NCBI GenBank assembly: GCA_030295235.1
Contig: AP026131.1
Location: 1-64,000 of the forward strand
Direction: 5' to 3'
From: Fistulifera solaris
Lineage: Eukaryota; Bacillariophyta; Bacillariophyceae; Naviculales; Stauroneidaceae
Length of the DNA: 64,000 nucleotides
Both the position numbers and the translations under genes were made by a program. This document shows, in pieces, positions 45,680 to 58,677 of the stretch (the stretch's first letter is position 1; every line of letters begins with the position of its first letter). The notes under the pieces are model-generated. The model made no database searches, had not been told where the DNA came from, and saw only the letters and a list, made by a program, of their open reading frames with translations.

Positions 45680-48599
45680 ATGGACTACTACGAAGGAGGA
45701 GAAGACGAATGGGATGATCTCATTCAACAAGATGTCAATGAACCTTACGATGATGAAGATGATTATTATCAAGAGCCTATGGTTTATTTGTCGGAAGATG
45801 ACGAAGAAACAAAGAAGAATCAGCAACAAGAAAGCAATAAAAGGATAGCGATCCTCCCAATGCATCCTCTTTGTCGTCTACGCCTCCATCTTTAGCGACA
45901 ACTCAAAGTGCTGATGACGTTGATGAAGATGAAGATGTGCAAGAACAGCATTCACTGGAGTACAACAACAGAGGCAACAACAGCAACAACGATAACGATC
46001 TCTTTTCTTTTGAAAGGTACGTTCGAAAAACAGCTTTGTATTCTGCAAACTATTTCCTGTTGCCTTACACTTTTTACTTCATTTTGCATCACCAGATACA
46101 ACAAAGGCATGACTTGGAGGCAAGAGATTGTAACTTCTCCGGATACTATGAAAGCGAAACAGTTTGCGCGAAGCAAAGCGGCGGCCTCTTCTTTGTTTCA
46201 TGCGAAAAACAAACAAAGACAGCAGCAACACCAGCAACGTCCTTTGTTGGCGCACACTATCCAAACGCACGCGCCGAAAGTTGTTATTCTTCCTCAGCGG
46301 ATGACATTGCGCCCGATACCAGGTACATCCGTATCCATGACATTGAAAGATGGGCAACGTCTTTACATGAAGCAGACGACAATTACTGCAAACGATACTA
46401 TTGCTACAGCTGCTACTGCTACGACGACAAACTATCCCTTGGGAGAGTCCATGCGCGCCATTCGGGCCAGAGTTGATCGTCGAAGACGAAACGCTGCTAC
46501 TGTATCCACGGCATCGACAACGGTTAATCACGAGACTTCTGTCAACAACAACAGCACCCGCAAACAAGAAGATCAACTGTGGGTGGATAAACATGCTCCT
46601 ACTTCTTGGTCTCATTTGCTATCGGAAGAACGCGTCAATCGACAAGTACTCAAAACACTCAAAGCGTGGGATCCGTATGTCTTTGGTCAGTCCGCGCCCA
46701 TTCAGAAACACAATCCCAATCATCAGTCTGCAACGACGACAACCAGCACGCAAAGCAACGACATACGCCCGCCCGTTCAACAGCGCGTCATCTTGCTTTC
46801 AGGCCCTCCAGGCACGGGAAAGACCACATTAGCTCATTGGGTGGCACAACACGCCGGATACCGTCCGCTCGAAATCAACGGATCGGAAGATCGATCCGCC
46901 ACTGTGCTCATGCAGCACATTACGAGGGCCATGGAATCGTCCACGCTAGATCACCATTTGTCGTCATCCACTACAACTCAGCACCGCCCCAATTGCATCA
47001 TACTTGACGAAATTGATGGCGCTGATGCCAAGGGTGCCATCCAGGCTATCGTCGAATTGATTCAAGCCTCGAACAAACAGAAACGCTTTCTCCGACGTCC
47101 TATTCTGTTTCTTTGCAATCACAAATATGCCCCCGCTTTGAGACCTCTGTTGCCGTTTGCGAAACAATTCGAAGTGCATCCTCCGGAACCGCAACGACTC
47201 GTACAGCGACTACGTGGAATTCTTACGCACGAACAGTGTATTGTGTCCCAATCCAATGTATTGCACGATCTAGTCACGGAAACGGCAGGAGATATTCGGT
47301 CGTGTTTGTTTACTTTGCAGTGGGCGAGGGCGGCGGCCATGCAAACGAGTACACGTACAGTCGATTTGACGCGCGCAGTGGAACAAGCTTTGCAAGGAAG
47401 TGGGCTAAAAGATGAACGAAACGATGTTGCGAGTTGTTTGACGACAGTCTTTCGACGCGAAAAACGGCATAAGGAAGGATCGAATTCTAGTTTGGATCAA
47501 GTGTTGCATTCAGTCGATCGCTTTGGTGATTCATCCAAAGTAATGGATGCATTGTTCCTCAATGCTTCGCAGGTTTCATACGTTGATCCCACTCTAGATC
47601 GGTGTGCCACCATCTACGAGTGGTTGTCTGCGAGTGATTTGTTCCGTTCGTCGTTTTCATTGGAGGTTTGGCACACGCCTATGGCTGCTGGAGCAGCGCA
47701 TGTCCTTGGTCGTGTCGAACGGCCTCCGAATTTGGTGTTTTCGACTCGATTCTTTTCTGATTTGAGCTATCAGTGTGAGGGCAATGTAGCTCTGTTGCAA
47801 CGGTTCGCTGAAGGGCTACCGCAGTGTCAACTCGTTTCAGTATGCCGTGCTGTTACGGAGACAATTCCTTATGCCATGGCGATTGTAGCGCCATTAGTCG
47901 CGACGCACATTCGCCGTACAGTAACATCAGTGGAAGTGTTGACGCCCGCCGAACGCGTATCATTTGATCAGGCGGTACGAATTATGATTAGTCTGGGCCT
48001 TTCGTATGTGGCCACCGACAATTTCCACCAAGATCCGTCCAGCGGATCTTCTGGTAAAACTGTACGACTGGATCCCCCTGTTGACCGCTTAACGACCTTT
48101 GAAGGGTCAGCGTCTCTGCAATCGCAAGTTCCGTTACCGGTAAGTGCCATCACTCGCTTCATATTGTGTAATTCGATTGTAGAGAATGAGCTTATTGATT
48201 TGTCCTGGTCAGATTAAAAAACTACTTGCGAAAGCGATTGCAAGTCGACGATTGCAGGAAAGTGTGGATGAAACTACGGACATTCCTGATGAACCGAATA
48301 TGGAAAAAGAAACTAGGAACTCAGTTGAAAACATGTCGATTGAAAAGGGGACGGAAAGTCGTGTAATAAAACAAACTCATACCGCAGATGCTAGCAATTT
48401 TTTAAGGCTAGGCGCCAAGCAAGCCAAGGCCGCCCGTTCAGCGAGGTCGGCTTTACGTGCCGGTATCGATCGCTCATCGAAACGGCAAAAGTTATCGCAT
48501 TCTGGTAGCGGTGTTCCGCTGAATCAGGTGATTCGTTTCAAATACGTCAAAGGCTTCACGCAAGCAGTTCGAACCCCATGCTTTCCAGAAGATCTCTAG
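45680..48599 (+). CDS. CTF18: Chromosome transmission fidelity protein 18 (alternative clamp loader)
   Basis: Exons 45680-46016, 46096-48139 and 48213-48599, about 922 aa. An acidic N-terminus precedes LWVDKHAPTSWSHLLSEE and the AAA+ core: SGPPGTGKTTLAHW (Walker A), ILDEIDGAD (Walker B), FLCNHKYAPALRPL (sensor 1) and GDIRSCLFTLQWA (sensor 2). The conserved C-terminal end, VIRFKYVKGFTQAVRTPC, binds the CTF8-DCC1 module. CTF18-RFC loads PCNA on the leading strand with polymerase epsilon and supports sister-chromatid cohesion. One base is missing in the A run near 45840; there the frame should continue NKKDSDPPNASS. The last intron has a long in-frame read-through, but splicing restores the CTF18 C-terminus. 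The stop lies 55 bp from the end of convergent RAD16. Confidence 0.93.
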
Positions 48600-48654
48600 C
48601 TGTTAAATTTTACTTTCAAAAAATAAGTACCGTGAACTATTCCTCACCTTATTA

Positions 48655-51600
48655 TTATGTAAAAAGCGCTTTCATGTCTTCGGCGGCGAGCATCTTCAAA
48701 CTACCTGCATCTCTACCAACTGTCCCATCGAAAACAAGTCGTTTCTTCTCCTGTAACTGGAGGACACGTTCCTCGACGGTACCTTCAGCCACAAACCTTA
48801 CAGCTCGAATGGGTCTATGCTGGCCGATGCGATGAACTCGATCCAAAGCTTGCATTTCAGCGGCAGGATTCCACCACAAATCTAAAAGATACACCTCAGA
48901 TGCAGCCGTCAGATTCAATGCTACCCCAGCTGATTTCAGTGACATTAGAAGAACTCGAACATCATGATCTTCGCGAAACGACTTCAGCGCCGCGTCTCTA
49001 CTTTTCACGTCCATTCCGCCGTGCATGATTTTCACTCCCAAATCTAGATTAGCAAGGTAGGGATCGGAATGAAGCCTCCAACGAACAAGATCGAGCATAT
49101 TGACGAATTGACTGAAAACAAGCGCCTTGCTTCCTGGACGCCTGCGCCTCATTTCAATCAGTTCTTGAACTAGTACCTCAATCTTTGTAGAAGTTGCGAA
49201 GTCGGCGAGATTGATTCGCCTCAAGATTGATCCTGTCGACACGTGAGGCATATCTCGAAGAGAAGGAACTGGAGTATAATCCTTCTTTCCTTCTAAGCTT
49301 CGCAAGGCGCTTCCACCGGTGCCCATAACAGCAGGACTCTCTTGATTCAAATCAATGCTAAACGGCTCACGGCAGCACGGACAGGGAGTGCTCATTTCTC
49401 CGCCAGCTCCACTGATATAATCCAAGACACAAGTGCGACAGAAAGCAGCGTTACAGCATGAACTAGAGACACCATCCGTGGGTGGTTCATGGCAGATTTC
49501 GCAGTCCACGGAATCAAGAACGGCTGGAGAGGAAGTTGAAAGAGCTGCGTGTGCATGGCGTGTCTTTGAGTGCACAATCAAATAAGGGTGATTTACAGCT
49601 TGACGCATCTTGGTTAGCAAGTCCTTTGTTTATTTGAACAAAGCGTGAGAAACTTCGATAGCGCAGCGAAAAATGCTCAAAAATGCTCAATTCAGCACTT
49701 ACGAATATATGAGCGTAGTTGTTCAAAAGCGTTCCTTCAGCCACATAATCGTCGAAACTAGATTTCGTCTGAGTGTACAAAGCATTATAAAAGTCCTCTT
49801 CAATGGGATGCAGACGGATACTTCTCAGAGTTACAAGCCGTGGTGGCAGCTCAAGGTCTGCTGCCTTCGTCTCCTTCGTGCGCCGGAGTAAGCCTGCGTA
49901 AAATTACAACATAAGTTAGACGAAATAAGATGACCGCGTTGAAAATCCAGAACGAAAAATGATCTTACATTTGTCTAGAACATCGTTTTTCAGCGTAAAC
50001 ATAGCTCTGCGACCATCTCCACTGTAACCATCCCGTTGGATAGGATTCAAGACATACTTATTGAAATGAGCAAAGTGGGAAAACGAACGGTGACCGCAGT
50101 CTTGGCAAATACCATTTGCCATCCGATAGTGCAGTGACCTGCATGTGCAGTCTTTTGACGGCAAAAATAATACGCCATAGGTTCAATGCGTAAAAATCGA
50201 ATCAGCGAATAAAGCTCCCCGACACGGTTTTGCAAAGGTGTACCTGAAAGGCACCATCGATGGATCGCGGTCAAGGCGAAAGCAGCAGCACTACGCAGCC
50301 AAAGCAGTGAGAAAGTTATAGCTCGTCAAAAAAATACAACCATTCCACTTACGAAGTTTGACTAGCTCGTGATTTGATCATATGCGCCTCGTCGAGAACG
50401 ATTCTCCACCAGCAGAAAGAGTGCAGAGCACTAAATCTCGATCCTGCGATGGCTTGATTGATCAAGTCATCCATATCGATTCCATCCATAGGATCAACAG
50501 AATCAGCACCGTCAGAACTGTCACTGGAACTTTCATCGTCGAATTTCTTCTTTACTGGTCCTTTGAGAGCCTTCTTTTGAGTCATCTTCTTTTTACCCTT
50601 TCCCTTCGAAATCTTCTTCAGTGCCTGCTCCTGTTTTTCCACAGCGCGTTGGACCGCCTCGTCCTTTGCTTTACGTTTCGGAAAATGTTTAGAGGAAGTG
50701 ATAGGTGGGTCGACTGTGTTGGAGTCCGAGTCCGACGAGAATACATCCTCATTGCTACTAAACATGCTCTGCTCCGAACTATCTGAATCGTAGTTCGCTC
50801 CGTTGCTCCATTCTTTCATAGAGCCTTTCACTTTTCTGGCTGCTTTGATGGCTGCTGATCGCGACGGTCTCACCGGAGAATCATCTAAGTCATCCTGGAT
50901 CGACATTTCGCTTTCGGATTCGTAATCAGGAGTCGCATGGAGTTTGACAAATTTCGATGATTTTGTTGCAGGTGGCTTCGACTGCGGAGCCTTGGCATCT
51001 TTGGTGTTCGACTTTGGTTTCTTCTTACTGGGATTACCACCACGGTTAGGGTGTCGATCTAGTTCTGCCGTTCGGCGTTGTCGGGCTTGTGCTTCCGTTC
51101 GCTGCGCATTCTCTCCGCAAAAATACTTGAGATGAATCTTCAGTTTGCTAATTTTGAATTTACCGCCACAGTTTGGACAAGCGACTTTGTTGGGAGACAC
51201 CATTTTGCGAAAATCTTGTTCAAGCACTTGGTAGGTGGTCAGCACAACATCATACTTGTGCATCATATCAAGAGGCATTTCCGAATTACGCTTAGGACCG
51301 TGATAGATACCCACCGTCAGTCCAGCCTCGCTATCAACAAACTTCTCCAACTCAGATTTCCATTGCGACAATGCTACTACTGGACAAACAACAAGTGTCC
51401 CTGCACGGGTACCGCCCTTTTACCCTTGGGACGCGCCTTTTCTGGAACATTGTTCATGTCCATTTCGTGTTTCCATTCCTCCAAAGCTTTGGCCCACAAT
51501 GCCTCCTCTGCTTGCCGTTTCTCGAGATCAGGCGAAGACGGCGGGTGCTTCACTCCAGGTGGTGAATGCTGCAATATGGGTCTATTGTCTAACATTGAAA

Positions 51601-52740
51601 CAATGGTTTGAAGTGTTTTCCCCTGAAAAAGTAAATGTTAAAGAAAAATTCATCATGCTGGGAAGTGTGAGCTAGTGTTCGACGTACCATGCCCATTTCA
51701 TCCGCCAGAATACCACCTCGAATTTCTGGAGTATTCACTTCTTGACAGTACATCCAAGAAGCACCTTCAACTTGAAAGGGCAGGAGCGATGCGGTGAGAC
51801 CTTTGGGTGGGTCGCGAATCTCGCCCGAAAAAGATTCTTGAACCAACTCATCGGGTTGTAGCTCTTCTTCCTCCTGCTTGATCTCCTTCAAACTCTCCTG
51901 AATTCTCGCTGAAAGAGCCTCCTGGTCTTCTACTTTCAATGATTGCCATCCTCCTACATCTTGCAGCGTTTGCACATTCGAATCAAAGATAGCACATTCC
52001 AAATGACGGTAGACTCGAAAACCCGGCTTTCCACGAAACAAAGGTACATGCGAAACTCGAACTGCGTTTCGAGCAATGACTGCGTCGCATCTACGGCAAG
52101 TAGCACGACCGGTCGGTGAGTATTCGACGGTAAAGAATTTCTCTTCCGGATCGACTACATTGACTTGCTGAATGTCTTCGTCTTCACTTGCATTTTCTTC
52201 TTCCCTGTCGCTGGCGCTGTTATTCGAATCTGAATGCACAATGAGGAGAGGCTTTTTCGCAGCAGCTTGTTTCTTGGGCTTCTTGACAGCTATAACGGGT
52301 AGTTCTTCCACTTCCTCATCGTCTTCTTCAACTGCGACCTTTCGTTTCGTGCGCTTTCGTTTTGCGGCAGGTTTGCGATCCGCTAAATCCGTTTCCGCTT
52401 CTTTGACTGCCGCCAGTGGAAAAGGAGAAGGTGTTACGCTATGACGGGAAGGTGTAGGAAGTGGCGTCTCGTGCGAAGAAGCGAGAGGTAAGCGCGATCG
52501 TGTGTTTCTTCTCGGAAGCAAATCTTGATTATCTTTGCTAACGTCTCCTTGTTCGGGTTTCCATGCTTCGATTTCCGTACGCCGATAAACATCTTTGTAG
52601 CCAGAGACCTTTGCCTTGACTAGAACACCATCCATTGTACCATCTTCTAGTTCACAATATAACTGCAATACCGTTCCTACCTCGCGCATCCCATTAGCGA
52701 TAGGAACAAGGACCAAATCGCCTACTTGTAACGCAGACAT
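48655..52740 (-). CDS. RAD16: RAD16-type SNF2 helicase with RING and extra N-terminal modules
   Basis: Exons 52740-51688, 51622-50353, 50290-49969, 49893-49703 and 49623-48655, about 1268 aa. Order: a Tudor-like start ([20 protein letters not shown]), a Lys/Glu-rich linker, a PARP-type zinc finger ([15 protein letters not shown]...HLEC), then the SNF2 motor ([27 protein letters not shown]). Inside lobe 1 is a CPNC...H...C zinc knuckle and about 200 residues of Ser/Lys/Asp-rich sequence before LDEAH. The layout after the PARP finger matches plant RAD16 (zinc-knuckle insert, CTCRSLHY segment, RING CEIC...CPCC, helicase C with DRVHRIGQ). RAD16 with RAD7 acts in global-genome nucleotide excision repair. 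Two A-run undercalls, near 51415 and 50150, break the frame. Confidence 0.9.
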
Positions 52741-53399
52741 CTTTTTGCTCGCTACTCTCCTATTTCTCGAATCGCCTTAATAACGATTCTTGCAATTGCT
52801 GTCTTAAGATACAATACGATAATGCTTCAGTCCGTCTTTCCGATCGTAAAAATGAAATGAGATCTTTCGTGTGAATAAGCAAAATTTGCTTCCGTCGTGC
52901 GACGAAAGAGGTGCGGAGAAGATGAAAAAAACAACGCCATTCATTCTGGAGTTCCAGGTCACCCCAATTCGTGAATGCATGAAGTGACGGGCGTTCTTTT
53001 CATACAAAAGTGTACGGAGTCTTGTGGGGAAAGACCGCCCCAACTTTGCGGGTTCATACCAAAGAAAAATAAAGTACAAAGACGTTAAGCTACGGTTTCC
53101 AACGGTCTTTACATAGAAGGCGAAGATCCGGGATTCGACGATTATTGTGGTCACTCCAAAAAGGCGCACTTTTGTTATCATCGAATGAATGCGATTGATT
53201 GATTCAATCTTTTGCGCATCAACTGAAAGCATTTTGTTTGACGACTTTTATTCTAAGCTTGTAATATTCTCTCCTTTTCTTCTTGAATTCGAAATGGTGC
53301 AATTTAGTGTGCAGTAAATTGTTAGAAACGGGGGAAATAGTTGTCTATTCATTCAAAGAGCTTTCTCCGACGAAAGAATTTTCAAAAGTGTATCTCATC
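52741..53399. promoter_or_regulatory. Divergent promoter region, RAD16 / PDZ protein
   Basis: Head-to-head spacer of 660 bp. The upstream frame of the PDZ gene extends back to a TTG at 53283, but ATG 53400 is the first Met. No other gene is visible. Confidence 0.4.
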
Positions 53400-56300
53400 A
53401 TGTCAAATAATAATCAGCAAGGACTCATGAAGAAGCTTTTTCTTCCAACTTTCACGGATGCTGGATCGAATGAAACGTTTCAACAGTCCACATATCAGGC
53501 GACCGACGAGACACACTCAGAAGCGAGCACAGCTGTACATGACAATCGATCACACGTGAAACGACAATTTCATTCGTCTGCCCATCGGTCTATCAATGCG
53601 AATCGACCGCCGCCCTTTTTTGCTTCGACGCGACCCGTCTCCGTCAAACAACATGCTAGTGAAGTAGAGACTCCGGTAGAGACCCCGGAACGACAACCAT
53701 TTGGAAGTACGAGGACTTTATCGACAGTGGCTCTGGCGAGGGGAGTCAGTGCTTCCTCGACCGACGAAAGAATCGAATTAGACGATAATTCTGATACAGA
53801 TCAAGTTGCACGTGCTAATGCAGCTATAGCGCATCAGCGGATTGAGAGGTTTGATATAGAAAGAGACGGCGACACAGAACACAATCAACTAAGTGTTGTC
53901 AGAACGGAGATTCATTCGAGAAAAGTTGAGGAAACGCCATGGGAAGAGGAAGCCACTCCAGAACAGACTGCATTTGGGAAACAGCTACTCTTTGCGAGGA
54001 AACATCCAACCGCTTTGTCAGATGTTTTGTCGACTGCATCGGAAATGGGGACGGTCATTGAATACAACGATAAACTTGCGGAATTAGAGAATATGGAGTT
54101 CCATTCGCCATCCCCTATCAGAACATACAGGGAAAAACAAGAAACCCAGTCTCCCAGAAATTCGTTGGAGAGAAGGACCGAAAAATCGGATATTTCGATG
54201 CCTGTTTTGGATGAAGTTGTCAATAAAACAAACAGAGACTCGGAATACGATGAAAAGAAGGGATCAGAACAAGAAGAGGACATCCTTCACAAGTTCAAAC
54301 CATCGCATACAACTTCCGCATTGCTATCAAAAGCCTTTAAACGGATCGGTACAGGTATTGCTCATGGAAGTCGTGTCGTAATGTCAGCCCCAACCACACC
54401 GTTGGGTGCCTCAAGAATGGCGCATTCCACATCGCCGCAGTTCACGACATCCAACACCGAGATCCATAAGTCTTCACAAACAAGTGGGGCCGTCACTGGT
54501 ACACCTTCATCATTTTTACTTCGTTCGCCTGGTTCGAAAGCTTTCGAGCTCGCATCTTCACAGCCACGCGATTTGCTGCGACCGCGATTCTCTTCCCGCA
54601 ATCGAGGGCACTCTGTAGGTAGCCGTATCGACGAGGATCAACCAACCGAAATCATGCGAAGGCCGCATCAGACAGCTTTTCAAATCGCGCGGTCCTGTTT
54701 TTCGTACGATGCCTATGACAGTGCGATGGATGATATGTTCGAAGTCTCGGCCACTGAAACGGATAATGATTTTATGCCATCATCTTATGGTGGTGTTCGG
54801 CGTCCGACTCCATTAGAGCATCCCCCCATAATAAGGACAAGTGCGAGCTGGGATGCAGCTGGTGTATCCCAAGTCCGATCCGCACGATTCAAACTGAGTC
54901 ACCAGAGGAGGAGACAGGAGTTGTGGGACGCTGATTCTATTGAAAATAAAGGTTGGGAAGCGTTCCACGCCGTAAACTTCAAAGACAGTTCAGAACCTGC
55001 GTCGATCATTCATGAAGTGAGCGCTTCGCCTCAAAGTAAAGAATTTGAACGAGAAGACGCTATAAACATTCTTGCATGTCTTGTCGAACGTGGAGTGTCA
55101 CTGAGAGATAGAGAAGGGCGATCAGCGAGTAATCGAGAAATTGATGGGCCAGTGGAAGGTAACAGCGTTTCGAGACTAGGTGCCGATACAACAAGATCGA
55201 CCGCGCTTTCGGGAGTAGATGAGCTTCGAGATATGGTATTGGCGAGCAACACCGGAGAAAACAGCCTTTCATATGAACGGCGCCTTGTCGCGCTTGATGA
55301 ATTGTTACGGTCGCACGAGTATGCTCAAGAAATGCGTCGCGCGTCGGAATCTGCTTTGACATGGCTAAAGACAGTCGATTACTCTGCCGGGCCAACGCTT
55401 CGACAACCAAATCATTCGAAAGAACGTGTCGTGGAAAGCGAGTTTGAGACTTTACCAGAAGGCCTAGATCTTGCAACTGCGAAGGCTTTGCTGCGTTCGA
55501 GTCAATTAAAAGTAAAAGAAAAGTGTGATTTGGCTGACAAGTTGAATGAAGAACTCGCAAAGTGCCGTGCTGAAATCGGTCGATTGCGGAGTTCATCTCA
55601 GGCCACTACTACTTTTAAATCCCCCGACCGGTCGATCTTGGACGAAAGCGAAGATGCCCTCCCGGAGGATGACGCGAGCCAGAATAAGTCATTTGATACT
55701 GCCAGTACGCCAATTGTTGCTATCGATGATAGTGGTTTTGTGGAAGCGTCCTTTTGATGAATGAATACGACCCGCCTGGGGCTCTGTTCCCCTGACCAGA
55801 GAATATCTACAGTTGAAGGTGCTTCCCTGGCCATGTATCAGAAAGCGCTGGATGACGCAAATGAACAAATTCGAAAGCTCCAAGCACAGTTAAATGACGC
55901 GATCAAAAATGGGAAGAACGGCCATGTGCCATCTTTTGTTAATAAGGGAATAAGGCTTCCATTGCGTGAATCGTCGGCGGATCAGTCCCAAGACCAATTA
56001 CTTGTAGATGAAGAAAATTATGAGACTGATTGGAGCCAGCTCAGTTCTGGACTGCCGCCACCCCCTGATCATGATTTGCACAATCCAATTGTGAATGCCG
56101 TTCTCGAACAATGGTCGAATGATCCAGGATTGCACCATCACCTTCTGGATTGGATGGAGGCGGTTCTTGAAGGAGGAGATGCATCTTCTATTCCGCCCTT
56201 GATGATTTCTAATCTAGAGGCGCACGTTCGTGATGGATTTGTAATGCATGTTTTACCTCAACTTTTACGGCGCGCCGATATCCGCGTCGATGTACAAACT

Positions 56301-57074
56301 CGAACACGGCGTGTTACCGCCCATGATCTGTCTGTGACAGTAGAACCCAGTGACCCATTCCGCTCAAAGCAGTCTGTGCTTGTCGACGATGATGTAGGCA
56401 GCACCACGCACAGCACTACGACGTCTATAACAGGCAATACACTTTTGGCGAGGAAAAGAACTGGATCGATCGGAAGTGCCAAACGACCAAGCCCTTATGA
56501 TGGAATTTCTAAAGTATCGTACGATGAAATTGCAGAGGATGGGATTGGTGCCGACCAGCCGCATGGTCTCATGAGTGCATTAGGCGGTGCACTCGGCGGT
56601 CTACTGGCGCGTCGAAGACCGCCGCACTTGTCTGGTTTGTCGGATGGTCCCGGATCGCCGCTGGATGTTTCTCCTTCGGCACAGAGCGCGGCCGTGCATG
56701 TAGCTGCTGCGGCCGAAGCGTTCGGTTCCAACCAAGGCAAGCCGGTCTTTTTGGACGAAGGCTCGGGGGATGATCAACCATACCACCGCGTAGTATCGGC
56801 CCCAGCCGGTCGCATCGGGGTAACCTTTGTACAATATCGTGGTCATGCCATGGTGAGCGACGTCGCTCCGGATAGTCCTTTAGCCGGATGGATCTTTCCA
56901 TCCGACATTTTAATCGCCATCGATGAACTTCCAGTAAGTGGTATGCCAGTCCGTGACATAATCAAGGTTCTGATGGACCGCAAACAGAAGCAAAGAGCAC
57001 TCCGTGTGATTAGTAGCCACGCTATGAACGAATTGTCATTGAATACCAGCCTCATGATGGATGCCGGAAATTGA
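53400..57074 (+). CDS. Large disordered protein with C-terminal PDZ domain
   Basis: About 1224 aa if the two open frames 53400-55757 and 55761-57074 are one gene. The first is Ser/Thr/Arg/Glu-rich and disordered, with MKKLFLPTFTDAG near the start and a coiled coil near its end (LKVKEKCDLADKLNEELAKCRAEIG split over two lines of heptads). The second begins in another coiled coil (YQKALDDANEQIRKLQAQL) and ends with a PDZ-like domain: GVTFVQYRGHAMVSDVAPDS, then GWIFPSDILIAIDELPVSG. The coiled coils suggest one protein; one or two indels near 55756-55795 would separate them. The role is probably scaffolding at a membrane or the cytoskeleton. Two separate genes cannot be ruled out from sequence alone. 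Confidence 0.68.
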
Positions 57075-57217
57075 TTTTTTTGTGACAAATACGGCTAATG
57101 TTTTTCATTTGAACCTATCTAAATTATAACAAAAAATAGTACTTGTGGATGTCACGAACGCTAAGCCCTGCATTTCTCTCAATATCTCTTTTTTCATACA
57201 CATTATAGTCATCCGAT

Positions 57218-58003
<786 letters not shown>

Positions 58004-58677
58004 GATTGCTGCTACTCAAACAATTCGATGTAAGATAAGAGTGTAGGGATAAGAAAGCTAATAGAAAGGCAAAAGAATCAAGAATAACAACGTCATGTTC
58101 GATTGCAACGGGCGAGCCCAACGTAAAACACGACACACAACCACATGCGACGAGCGAACGAAGAAACTCGGAGGCGAGACTACTACATTTGTTATAGCAG
58201 TGATTACCGCTAAGATAGAGATCCGACAACGTAAGGGACGACCTTAATCATCGTTGTATTTGTATGTTGTATCACGGTAAACATTCAATTCCTGCTTCAA
58301 TATAACACAAAGCAGACCTTCGACATCGTCACGATTAAACAACACTGACAAAAATATGTTACACATAACTGAAGCTCACTGTTTCTTCATGTTTGAATGC
58401 ATTGAATATGTTCGGCCTTAGTTGGGACTCGGGACTGATGATCAATTGAGTCGGGAAAAAGTAATCTACTTTTGTCTCACTGTAGAAATTAACCCTGACC
58501 TTTGCGGCTAAAAGCTAAAACCGCATTCATAAGATAGGAGCACGCTTTTTGCACGCCAGAAGCACGGGGTGAAAAAAGAAAGAAAAGAATCGAGAAAATG
58601 AACAGCAAAAGGAACACCAAGGTGAACCAGTTGAGAGTCCTTTTATCAAATAAGATGATCTTCTCGCTTGTCTATTG
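58004..58677. promoter_or_regulatory. Divergent promoter region, RAB2 / M16 protease
   Basis: Head-to-head spacer of 670 bp with no recognisable gene. GACTCGGGACTGATGATCAATTGAGTCGGG, seen at about 58427-58456 as two GACTCGGGA/GAGTCGGG half sites, is the only notable repeat. Confidence 0.4.

Noticed and set aside
45908-48217. CTF18 frame reading through its last intron
   Set aside because: The read-through ends soon after in a non-conserved tail. Using the GTAAGT donor at 48140 and the AG at 48212 restores the conserved C-terminus in phase.
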